64,000 nucleotides of DNA from Arachis hypogaea (Eukaryota; Streptophyta; Magnoliopsida; Fabales; Fabaceae): positions 49,070,598 through 49,134,597 of the forward strand of contig NC_092043.1 of NCBI RefSeq assembly GCF_003086295.3. Reading direction: 5' to 3'. The notes beneath the pieces are model-generated. The model made no database searches. It saw nothing but the letters and a program-made list of their open reading frames with translations, and had not been told where the DNA came from. The number at the start of each line of letters is the position of its first letter. The first letter of the stretch is position 1. Position numbers and translations under genes: made by a program. Below are positions 36,071 to 46,977 of the stretch, one piece after another.

Positions 36071-39000
36071 GTTTGAGGATCAGAGATTAGAGTCAACTGC
36101 AATAACTGAGAAGAGTGGTTGCATTAGTGAGAAATTTCTAAAAAGAAAAGTTAAATCATGTTTGAGTCTAACAAGTGATGGACCAACCATAAAGTTGACT
36201 ATTTGGAGCCAAGTTATTGATCCACAGGGGCCACTATTTCAGAAATGGAACAAAATTTTTCTAATCACATGTGTGATGGCAATATATGTGGACCCTCTTT
36301 TCTTTTACCTCCCAGTGATCAATGACACAGAGAAATGCCTTAGGTTGGATGAAAAACTAAAGATCACTGCTTGTGTTCTTCGCACACTCTTGGATCTTTT
36401 ATACATTCTTAGGATCATAATTCAGTTTAGAGCAGGGTTTATTGCACCTTCTTCATGTATGTTGGGAAGGGATGAGCTGATTGATGAGACTACTACCACT
36501 GTGAAGAAATACTTGCGTTCAGATTTCATTATTGATATTCTATCAATTATTCCACTTCCACAGGTATTTGCCTCTAGTTCAGTCCTTTTCAAGTCAGAAG
36601 TGCTTGTATTTTTTATGTAGCATAAAACATTTAGGACTTTTCTGATTCATTAATGTTTAGAGCCTCTAACTATATAATTAACCCAACAAACAGAACTATG
36701 TGCCTATTGAGTTATCTTCATAGTGAATTATTTTTCTATGACAAGTTACTTGCTATCTAGAAGGCATCAGTAGTATCGAGATGATATTAACATCTTAATG
36801 TGTTCTTAGGTGGTCATCTTAGCCGTAATTCCAATCCCAAATTGCTCAGTTCCATATGTAGCAAAGAACTTGTTGAAGTACACAATAATAGCTCAATATG
36901 TGCCAAGACTTCTCCGATCCTATCAACTATTCAAAGAAGTAACAGGAACTTCTGGGATATTGACTCAGACATGGGCTGGAGCTATTTATAATCTTTTTCT
37001 CTATATGTTAGCAAGCCATGTAAGCAGAGTTTGTTGCTTGTTATCATCTTATATATTTTCGTAGTCATCATGCTAAGTTTTATGACCACCACGAACATGT
37101 TGCATACCAGGTAGTTGGATCTTTCTGGTATCTATTTTCGGTAGAATCAGAGCTTCGGTGTTGGCATACACAGTTGAAACATACTAAATTCTCTACAGAA
37201 TCCTACCTTAGCTGTGGACAATACTACAAACACGATGTTCTATTACTTTTGAATAGCACTACTTCTTGCACTTACAGTAATACTAATAACATCGATCCAA
37301 CAATTTTCAATTTTGGAATCTTTGCACCAGCTTTACAGTCTCGTGTGGTAGATTCAACCACAAATTTTCCTCAGAAGTTCTTCTTTTGCTTTTGGTGGGG
37401 ATTGTGCAATCTAAGGTTGGTGAACTACCTTTATTTTGTTGCCTACATATGCAGATAGATTTCATGTTCCATGAACTTAAGTTAGATATCCTTATCTTCT
37501 TAATTTCATTCGAAACTAAAATATATCATTCATTAGTTTTTATGACACCTTTGAAAAATGTATACAATTAATGCATTCCTAAAGCAATAATTTTTGTCCT
37601 ACTATTTTGCAGTTCTCTAGGGCAAAACCTCCTGTCTAGTACTTATATTTGGGAGAATGTTTTTGCTATCTACATTGCCATCTTTGCATCGGTTCTGTTC
37701 GCATCACTTATTGGAAACATGGAGGTAATTCTTGGTTAGGACATAGGATTGTGAACATGACATGAAATTATACAAATGATGATAGTCTTGCACATATTGT
37801 GTGATCATATCAGTACATGGCCATAGTGAGTAGCCATAGATAGTGCTATTTGTATGCCTTTTGCTATGATTTTTTTTAACTTTTTCTTTCTTTTCCCTCA
37901 CTTTTGTTGTTGAGAAACTTGGATGATGTTTCTGATGGATGATCAAGATGGCAAAAAGTTCTGGACTTTAGAAATGGGCAAAGTTCACTCTCCTTCCAAT
38001 AGAACCAAACTACATTATTTGAGCCTCACTCAAGTAATGAATTCATGTGTTGAATTTTGTTGCAGAAATATCTACAATCTACAACTGTAAGAGTTGAGGA
38101 GATGAGATTTGAACAGATGAAAATGAAATGGAGGGACATAGAATGGTGGATGTCCTACCGTATGCTACCTCACTGTTTGAAGGAAAGAATTAGAAGGTAT
38201 GAACAATTCAAATGGCAAGAATATAGGGGTGTTGATGAGGAAGCATTAATACTAAATCTCCCTAAAGACCTCAGAAGGGACATAAAGTATCATCTTTGCT
38301 CGGATTTAATTAGAAGAGTGAGTATCATTCATAATATGTTCCTAATCCAAAATAAAGTGTGATACTATCAACTAATCATATCAAATTTTTATGTGACTTT
38401 TTAGGTAGTTACAATAAAAGTCAAGTTTTAATGGCAAGATTATTATATAATTGTATAATTACATATTAAACTTTTACATTGTTATTGCTTCAGGTACCAA
38501 CATTTAAGAGCATAATAGATAGACAGGTCTTGCATGCTCTGTGTTATAAACTAAAGCCAGTTCTTTATACCAAGAATAGCTGCATTGTATGTGAAGGAGA
38601 TTCTGTTGATGAAATACTCTTCATTAAGCATGGAAACCTGACTAGTTGCACAACAAATAGCGGAAGACCTGGTTTCTTCTACTCCTCTTTGCTCAGGGCT
38701 GGTGACTTATGTGGAGAAGAGCTCCTGACATGGGCCTTGAATCCTAACTCCTCCTCATATCTACCCATTTCAACTAGAACAATAGAAACCATATCTGAAG
38801 TTGAAGCCTTCGCCATCAAGGCTGAGGACTTGAAGTCTGTTGCTTCCCAACTTAGACATCTCATAAACAGCAAACATCTCCAGCATACTTTCAGGCAAGG
38901 CTTAACAGTGTTTTCCCCTTTTTTTTTTCACCTTGGACATTGATAAGTACATTCTTGTTTAAAAGTGTTACACAAGTAACACATATAGGACACCAGGTGC

Positions 39001-39467
39001 AGAAATCATCCAAAACTAAGACTTATGTTTAGATTCTAAGAGTACTTTGGTTATATTATACTAGGCTTACTACAGTTTAGCAGTTCCAGCATAATTTTTG
39101 CTATTCACGCGAATCAAACCCGAACCTTATTGAAGAGGGAATACTTCTGAATTTCTTGAATCAACATTATTGTGGATATTCAATCATGTTAGGCACAACT
39201 TTAGTAATAATATCAATCATGATGACCGAAACTATTTGATGAACCTCCTTATAGTAGTCGTAGCAGTCATCATTCAAAATTGTAGTTGTAAGAAGGGGAC
39301 GCAGAACTATGTTAAAGATGGCATAATAGGTTTGATCTTAAATATGAAAACTGAAGAAAGTGAATATGCTTCCTAACTTTATTCAACAATGTTTCTCCAG
39401 GTTCTATTCCCTTCAATGGAGAACATGGGCTGCATGTTTCATACAAGCAGCTTGGCGTCGATACCAG
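36071..39467 (+). CDS. CNGC: CNGC module 4 (no start exon; IQ exon fused to module 5)
   Basis: Exons 36071-36563, 36810-37019, 37111-37415, 37613-37724, 38066-38317, 38494-38894, then the IQ part (39401-39467) of a fused exon. It starts at an acceptor (tatgcag) with G TTT GAG GAT (FEDQR), matching exon 2 of the other modules, with no recognised ATG exon. The alternative start ATGGG/gtaggt near 35,861 would splice in frame but is weak. The filter is GQNL; the S6 region is FASVLFASLIGNME, with changes unique to this module. The cassette is GDLCGEEL (Phe to Leu). Exon 3 is one codon shorter (LTQTWAG). The IQ motif FIQAAWRRYQKKR is followed, with no stop and no intron, by the pre-S1 linker of module 5. 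There is therefore no separate C-terminus. Confidence 0.75.
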
Positions 39468-39935
39468 AAAAAGAGGGCTAAGAAGAATAACTCTGCTATT
39501 GATGGATTTCAAGAAAGACAAGTTCAATCAGGGACAAGTCCTGCAAGTGATGGACCAACAAAAAGTTTTGCTTCTAGGATCAAAGTTCTTGATCCACAGG
39601 GGCCTCTATTTCGTAAATGGAACAAAATTTGTGTGGTTACATGTGTGATGGCAATCTTTGTGGACCCTCTTTTCTTTTATGTCCCAGTGATCAATGAAGA
39701 GTTAAAATGCCTTAGTTTGAATAGAAACTTAAAGATTACTGCATGTGTTCTTCGCACATTCTTTGATCTTTTCTACATTCTTCACATGATATTTCAGTTT
39801 GGAATCAAGTTCATTCCTCCTTCTACTAATGTGTTTAGAACGGGTATGCTGATTGGCAACATTAGTGCTATAGTGAGGAGATACTTAGGTTCTCATTTCA
39901 TCATTGACATTCTATCAATTATTCCACTTCCACAG
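39401..39935 (+). other. Fused exon joining the IQ domain of module 4 to pre-S1/S1-S3 of module 5
   Basis: The exon has an acceptor 'tttctccag' like every IQ exon of the array, and the donor 'ccacag/gtatat' found at the end of every S1-S3 exon. Its 535 nt carry phase 2 in and phase 0 out, exactly the sum of the two ancestral exons. The reading frame is open throughout. This is direct evidence that the two modules belong to one coding unit. Confidence 0.85.
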
Positions 39936-42900
39936 GTATATGTCTCTTCTGCTCATTGAGTCTTTCTAAATTTAGATGTATTTGTTTTTGGTGAATCATT
40001 ATCCATATTTTATCTGAACCAGGGATCGTTAGAACCTCTAGGTATATAGCTAACCACATGAAATGATTTTTATATCCTAAACAAAAGAGGGGAGAACATT
40101 CCTCTAAGTTACTGGAAGCAAAATATTTTCCTATGAGAAGTATCATGGCATCAAAGTTGAATGCATCACACTCACTAATAATATTTCAATTTAGTTTGAT
40201 GTGAAAGACAAAATTTGGTGGAGTTTTACAATTCTAATGTTTTCTTAGATGGTCACCTTAGCTATCATTCCAATCCCAAATTGCTCAGTTCCATTCGTGG
40301 CAAAGAACTTGCTGAAGTACACAATAATAGTTCAGTATGTGCCAAGAGTTTTGCGACTCTATCTGTTATTCAAAGAAGTAACCAGAACTTATGGCATAAT
40401 GACCAAGACAGCATGGTCAGGAGCAGCCTTTAATCTTTTCATTTACATGCTAGCAAGTCATGTAAGTTAACTTTATTGCTTGTTATCACCTCATCTATGT
40501 TCCTAGTTACCATGTTATGACCGCCATGGACATGCTGCATACCAGGGAATTGGAGCTTTTTGGTATCTACTTTCAGTAGAATCAGAGGTTCGATGTTGGC
40601 AGACACACTTGAAGCATAATAAATACTCCACTGCATCCTACCTTAGCTGTGGACAACACTACAAGCAAGATGTTCTATCACTTTTGAACACTTCAACATG
40701 CGCTCATGTTGATCCTGATAATAGTACAGATTCAACAGTTTTCAATTTTGGTATTTTTACAACAGCTTTACAATCACGCGTGGTTGAATCAGTTACAGAG
40801 TTTCCTCAGAAGTTCTTCTTCTGCTTCTGGTGGGGTTTCTGCAATCTAAGGTGGAGAACAACTTTTATCTTAGTTGACTGCACAAGCAAGATTCATTTTC
40901 TATGAATTGAAAATTTTATAGATTTCTTTGCCTGTATTTCATTCTTAATATTTTTAATGGATTTACATCCATCAATTTGTATGATACCTAACAATCAATA
41001 CATTTATAGAATGATTTGAAGATTGAGCTTAAAAGCATTCCTGAAGTCATAATGTTTATCATATTTTGCAGTTCTCTTGGGCAGAACCTTCAATGCAGTA
41101 CTTACATTTGGGAGAATATCTTTGCTATCTTCATTGCCGTATTGGGATTGATTCTGTTCTCATCACTTATAGGAATCATGCAGGTAATTCTTGGTTATTA
41201 GGAGTATATATGACAGAGTTCTTGCATATATCTGTGCAAGTAACTGACAACACTCGTAAGTAGCCACAGATATTGCAATTCATCAGTCACTTTTTTTTAC
41301 CCTTTTTCCTATGTTGTTGAGACAGTAAAATGATGTTTGTGATGGAGTAAATATTAAAATGGTAATGAGATAGATTCTAATGCGCTCATGGGTTGTGTTG
41401 AACACTAAAACAGAAATATCTACAATCTACATCCCTAAGAGTCGAAGAGATAAGATTTGATGAGATGAAATTCAAAAGAAGAGACATAGAGCGCTGGATG
41501 TCCCACCGCATGCTACCAGACACTTTGAAGGAAAGAATTAGGAGGTATGAACAATACAAGTGGCAACAAAATAGGGGTGTTGAGGAGGAAGGAATAATTG
41601 GCAGTCTCCCTAAAGATCTCAGAATGGACATAAAGCGTCATCTCTGCTCGGATTTACTTAGAAGAGTGGGTACCATTCATAATCATCTTCGCTCAATTTA
41701 AATATTGATTTTGTATCCCATCAACTAAATATATCTTTTGTGTCTTCGGTGTAGTGATGATAGATGCCGATTTGTTTTTAAAACTTAGCATTGATTAGAT
41801 GAATATATATAAAAATTTACTCTCAAAGTGAACCAAAACTATTATAGGTACCAATCCTTGAGATCATGGACAGACATCTACTGGATGCCATGTGTGCCAG
41901 ATTAAAGCCAGTCCTTTATACAGAGAACAGCAGAATTGTTTGCAAAGGAGATCTGATTGATGAAATGCTCTTTATTATACGCGGACAACTTGCTTGTGCC
42001 ACAACAAATGTTTTCTTCAAGGCTGGTGACTTCTGTGGAGAAGAGCTTATTACGTGGGCCTTTTATCCGAACTCCTCAAATCAATTACCCATTTCAAGAA
42101 GATCAATTGAAACAATAACAGAAGTTGAAGCTTCTGTTCTCATGGCTGATGACTTGAAGTTTGTTTTTTCACAATTTCAAGACCTTAATAAAAACAACGA
42201 AAAGATCCGTCACTATTACAGGCAAGGCTTCTCTATATGTCTTCCTTCTTTTTTTTTTTATCTCGTTGATAATTCGTCATTACAATCTAGTACAGAAGTC
42301 TAGAGAATAGAATACCTGGTGCAGTAACTATCCAAAATTAAGACTTTTGTTTAGATTCGAAGGAATTTGGTTAGGTCATCCCATCATATATTTTTTGGGC
42401 CTAAACCACCATTATTCATATTCTATTAGACTCTAGCTAATTTGATTAGGGTTGGGTCAGGTTAGTATGAAAAGTAAGAGTCTTGAACACTAATTTTCTT
42501 TATTTCATTTCAATATTTCTTTCGGTAGACTCAAGCCTAAGGCCCCAGTTCATAAGATAAGTGGCAAATCACTTGGACCAACGGTAGAGTGATTATGTAT
42601 GGTATTAGATTAGAATCTGTTATAGGATAACTAAGATAACTGTGGATGTGGTTTATCTTATAGAGGATTAGATTACATATCGTTTTATCATATATGTGTG
42701 ATACATCTTGTATATGGTTGTTTATAGTGAATATACAGACACAACTTTCCCTCAAGTGTGTTAGCCACAAATTAGAAATAGTATTAATAGCGATAATTTA
42801 AGTGTTTGAGGACCAACCTGATACAGGAGTTATCACTGATAAGTGATAACTGCAATTGTATGTAGAAATGTGCTTGAGAGAATGTTTGAATTATCATAAG

Positions 42901-43215
42901 ATCATAGAATAACCACCATCTTACCTGAAAACAGAAAAAGCAAATACGTTTTATTAGCTTATTCAGCATTGTTAATGCAGGTTCTTTTCCCCGCAATGGA
43001 GGACATGGGCTGCATGTTTCATACAAGTAGCTTGGCGTCAGCACCGAAAAAAAGAAGGCAAAGAGAGCATACATGAAGCACAAGAGCTGCATGCTATTGG
43101 AAGCGAGCAATGGTGTAGCTCCTCAGTAAGCTTTGCATCCAAAGTACCTGTATCTAACTTATCATGCAAAGCATTACAACCCACACGAAGTGGCAAGCGC
43201 AAGAGGATGCCATAG
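39401..43215 (+). CDS. CNGC: CNGC module 5, entered through the fused IQ/pre-S1 exon
   Basis: Exons: fused exon 39401-39935, then 40249-40461, 40546-40850, 41072-41183, 41414-41665, 41848-42221 and 42981-43215 (stop TAG at 43213-43215). The fused exon reads RFYSLQWRTWAACFIQAAW, the module 4 IQ, and passes within about 25 codons into SDGPTKSFASRIKVLDPQGP, the linker before S1. The filter is GQNL. The CNBD cassette GDFCGEEL is intact, but eight residues of the preceding loop (NGGRxxFFN region) are deleted. The end of the CNBD (KNNEKIRHYYR) is diverged. The final IQ is FIQVAWRQHRKKK. The tail ends TRSGKRKRMP, like module 1 (RSGKRTNK), so this is the original gene 3' end. An upstream in-frame ATG at 39366, inside the intron, could in principle give a separate protein with an N-terminal IQ. 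Confidence 0.78.
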
Positions 43216-43404
43216 ACCAAAGTGATGTATATCATATGCTCGTGATAAAATCTATTGCATTCTTCAGAACATTGGAGTATTATGGATGAAAAGATGATGT
43301 AAAGCCAAAAAAACTGACCTGTATGTTATGTTCCACTTGTTCATTCACATTCATCTCATTTACTTTCAACTTCAAAATCTACACTCATTTCTTGTCTAAA
43401 TTTT

Positions 43405-43515
43405 CTCTCTGAAACCAAGAGAAATATGCACAGATAGTATAATCAACAAAAATATCAGAAATTGGATACTCTCTGAAACTAAGAGAAATATGCAAAGATA
43501 GTATAATCAACAAAA
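43405..43515. repeat. Two 47-bp direct repeats
   Basis: 43405-43451 and 43469-43515 both begin 'ctctctgaaac' and end 'gtataatcaacaaaa'. They differ at two positions and are separated by 17 bases. Confidence 0.85.
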
Positions 43516-43731
43516 GTCCAAATTAGCCATAAAAAATTGTTGTGCCGGATTGACAAGACTAAGCCAACCTTCTTTATTTCGAAATTGCGCAACAGCTATT
43601 ATGATACGAATTTCAGACTTTTTCGAACTCCCATACTAACAAGCTTAAGAATGTACAATACGCGAAATCGCAGCCTCTACAATGATCAAGACGAAAATAT
43701 ATTCATTTACAGAAACAATCACATAAATTTT

Positions 43732-43738
<7 letters not shown>

Positions 43739-43781
<43 letters not shown>
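43739..43781. repeat. Compound (TC)n(AC)n microsatellite
   Basis: About 13 TC units run directly into about nine AC units. Confidence 0.95.
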
Positions 43782-44032
43782 GAATCTGTTGAAATTTCGG
43801 GAATCTAAATCGTGTAAATAAAAAATTATGACTGCAGGAAATTGAAATCAGATGCAGATGAAGTTGCGGTTACTTGTAGAGAATGGAGAAACGAACCTTA
43901 CGAAGATCGATCAATGAGCAACGTGGTTCTCATTCTTCTTCTGGCAGACTGGCACTGATCACTGTCGTAGTTAAGAGGTTGAAGCAATCGAGTTGAGCTG
44001 AAAAAACTCAAAATAATAATAATGAAAAACAA

Positions 44033-44104
44033 AGGTCCCACCGAGATTTGAACTCGGGTTACTGGATTCAGAGTCCAATGTCCTGACCACTAGACCATGG
44101 GACC
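44033..44104 (-). tRNA. tRNA-Gln (anticodon CTG)
   Basis: The minus strand reads GGTCCCA ... TGGGACC, a perfect 7-bp acceptor stem, then T as discriminator. The D arm contains TAGTGGTCAGGAC. The anticodon stem is five base pairs around loop CTCTGAA, with the CTG anticodon at 44069-44071. The T arm has a five-pair stem around TTCAAAT. It is 72 nt with no intron. The D arm (TCTAGTGGTCAGGAC) and the whole sequence closely match plant nuclear tRNA-Gln genes. Confidence 0.95.
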
Positions 44105-46977
44105 TTAGATGACTTTAAGTTGAGATATTATTTAATTTAAGTATACTAAAAATTAACAATTCAATTTCGAACCCACAACCACAAATAAATTAGTTCTTAC
44201 TCATATTTTTTTGTGATAGAAACTGAATTATTATTTTATTTTAGTTAAAAATTAGATTATCAAGTGAAATAATGGTTAGATATTGTATTGGTATTTATTC
44301 AACTAATTACTAGTATAAATTTATGCTTATGATTTTATTTTTATAATTATTTATCTTGTTGCATTTGGGAAGGGGATTGCTTGATGTGATACTTAATTGT
44401 CAAAGAAACATGGATGATTAATGAAACTATAACCTTTGAAACAACATATATTATATGAAGAAGTATAGGGAGTCAATAGAGTATCTGTACAATGTGTACA
44501 ATGGGGATATAAGGATGTTCGATTCAATAAGATATCAGATGTTTATTATCCCTGGTATTCGGATGGTTATTTTGGATAGTATGAGTATATTGTGTTTGAG
44601 AAATTAGTGGTATTTTACCTTGGATATTTATTTTTTTAACTCATATTATGCCAAATAAATAGTCTATTATACACATTGTACAAATATTCCATTAGTTCTG
44701 TAGCGGGATTCATATTATATATATCATGGTAACAAAAACCAACTCGATATGACTATATATAGTACTTCATTATTGTCCTTTTTTTCGCTTTATAAATGTT
44801 AAACTTATTATTTGATGTAAACAAAAAAATATGTTTTTTTTATCTTTAAATGATGGCGAAAGCTAGTGCACTCCAGATAAAGTAGGGAGTGCAGCACTCC
44901 TTAAAAGTTAACCTGCTATCAAAAGTTATCAGGTAAATTTAATTTATTTATTATTGTTATTATTTTTTTTGTCATGGGCTGAACAAACAAACCAGCACTA
45001 ACAAAAAGACTAATTCCTCTGTTACTCTGTTATTGTCGATGTGATGTCTTCAAATATTTTCATTGTTTTGTTTGATGGCAGGTGCTTCCACTATCATTTT
45101 AGCTAGCTATAGATTTTGACGCTCTTGAACCCACCATATTCCACTTCTACCATAAATGACCATCAAAGTCCGAAAAATTGCTGCCATAGAAAAGGAAGAC
45201 GCATGTCTGTCGCCACTGCTGGTTAGCTAACTCCAAACGCAAAACGGATTCTGTAGGAGAACCCCGGTTTCCATGAAGGCACATGATTCTCAAATGACGA
45301 CGCAGTCAAAGCACAATATGCATGGCAGTTACAACAAGTCCATTATCTTTTATTTCAAATTAACCTCAACGTGTACGTAATAAAATGAAAAATTAAAATA
45401 CAGTTATATTTAAACAATTTTTTGTATTATTTTTTTATTAATTTATTCAAAAAATAATTAAATTCTAAAGCTAATTGGTATAAAATATTACAGATATAGA
45501 ACTAAGAAAAATTTTTATTTGTATAAAAATGAGCCTAATAAATAATTATTCTATTTAATATATAATTAAGAGTATTTCTTTCTTTGCCAACCAATTATAG
45601 TTCAAATGACATAATCTCTTTATATTCACCTAAAAATTGGTAAAAAAAATACTTCTTTCCTTTATTAACTTTTTTAAACATTAATTATTTATTTTACATA
45701 CAATATAAAAATAAATGAATATAATATTTATTGAGTAGAAGCAATTACACAAAAAATTTTGTTGTCATAGTATTTGAACGAAAGAAAAGAAAATGTTATT
45801 TTAAGAAAAAATAATAATATATTTTTAATAATATTCTTAATACAAAATAATAAATTTTAAATATTTTTTAAATAATATATATTAACTAAAATAATATAAT
45901 TATCCCAAATAATATATTATAAATATAGTAAAATAACATATTTCAATAAAAAATTGTTAATAAAAAATTATATAAATATTTTTTTACATGAATTTTTGTT
46001 TCGCACAAAATAAAATTATTATATGTTTGTTTGCTTTTTACGTTGTATAAATATTTTTTTAATTAAATTTATATAGTACTAAATCTTTTATCATTCTGTT
46101 CATGTTTAATGTTTTAATTTTGTTTCACACAAAATAAAATTATATATATATATATAATACAAAATTTTTTATCATTGTATTTATATTTAATATTATAATT
46201 TTATTTCACATAAAACAAAATTTATTTAAATTTTAATATTATATACATAATATATATTTAATATTATTTTTTTAAGATTCTAATATATCTTTTTTTTGGA
46301 TTTAGTACGTGAATTTTTAACTTATTTTTTATGTATTATTTATTTTAATTCTAAAGTCCCATAACTTTTTTTACAGACATATTGTTTTTAATATTTATAT
46401 ACTAATTTTTTATTTTGAACTTCATCCCAATATCTGAACTTGCCAAAAAAATTTAAAATTTGTAAAAAAAATAATTAACCTGATTAACAGGTTACCTTTT
46501 TAAATCCAGACCATTCAAATAAAATATAATAAATGAAGAGTTTAGATTTAACAAATTCACAAGGTGTGCAGCACTCCATACTTAGCAAGGAGCGTTTAAG
46601 GATGAGCCTTAAATGATTTAGCGCCATGTTATTTTTGTACACAAAATTAAAGTGTATATATATAGGTAAAAACTCAGGTGCAGTCAACTTCACGGATTTG
46701 ACTAAATTTTCATCTAACAGCTCTTAGATATCAACTTCACGTGAAATATATATTTGACAAGAATAATATCTAATGCCATGAAGGGCAGTTTTTCAAAAAA
46801 TGGGTAGTTATATTAAGCACTTTTTTTTTTTTTCATCCTTTAGTTGCCTATATTCACATTCCCTACAAGTTGCCAGTTGCCACCATCCACATCTTATTAG
46901 TTATTAGATAACAAATAAAATGTGAATCTTGCAATGATATCTACACGCATAGATACAGCTTTTTAATGATTGAGCAA
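44105..46977. other. Long intergenic AT-rich region, no gene seen
   Basis: I find no supported gene. A less AT-rich block at about 45,050-45,330 stands out by composition but is interrupted in all frames. From 45,360 to 46,470 the DNA is nearly pure A/T with repeated 'aaaataaaattat' phrases, probably decayed transposon or scaffold-attachment-like DNA. Confidence 0.4.
46663..46750. mobile_element. Truncated copy of the 'aactcaggtgcagtcaacttca' MITE family
   Basis: It starts 'ggtaaaaactcaggtgcagt' and contains 'atttgactaaattttcatct', as in the 18,310 copy. The internal left half is deleted and the right terminus is missing. Confidence 0.65.

Larger units (their letters stand above)
26029..43215 (+). 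repeat. Head-to-tail array of four CNGC modules, possibly one four-repeat gene
   Basis: Four collinear copies of the CNGC coding unit follow one another on the plus strand with the same exon sizes (213, about 305-314, 112 and 252 nt) and phases. Only the first copy has a leader and ATG exon. The total coding path from 26,029 to 43,215 through the predicted junctions is 7,629 nt in 28 exons, divisible by three, giving about 2,542 residues. The join between copies 4 and 5 is inside a single exon; the other two joins need splicing at 30,641/31,568 and 35,541/36,071. Sequence alone cannot decide whether one, two or more proteins are made. Confidence 0.6.
43216..44032. other. 3' flank of the CNGC array, no gene seen
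   Basis: A presumed 3' UTR is followed by AT-rich DNA with a 47-bp tandem repeat and a dinucleotide tract. An open plus-strand frame across the microsatellite shows no family resemblance and I do not call it. Confidence 0.4.

Noticed and set aside
39401..39935. Assembly artefact as the cause of the module 4/5 fusion
   Set aside because: The joint is in frame, falls between a diverged IQ and a diverged pre-S1 linker with no shared junction sequence, and flanking introns are module-specific. Not fully excluded; listed for checking.
26029..43215. Modules 3-5 as pseudogenes
   Set aside because: All three keep open exons, correct phases, splice sites and key motifs (filter, phosphate-binding cassette, IQ) over several kilobases each. 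Unconstrained copies of this divergence should show stops or frameshifts.
43537..43821. 94-codon plus-strand frame across a microsatellite
   Set aside because: The C-terminal half is translated dinucleotide repeat and the rest has no family resemblance.
45050..45330. Less AT-rich block as a possible gene fragment
   Set aside because: All six frames are interrupted and I recognise no motif; possibly decayed transposon sequence.
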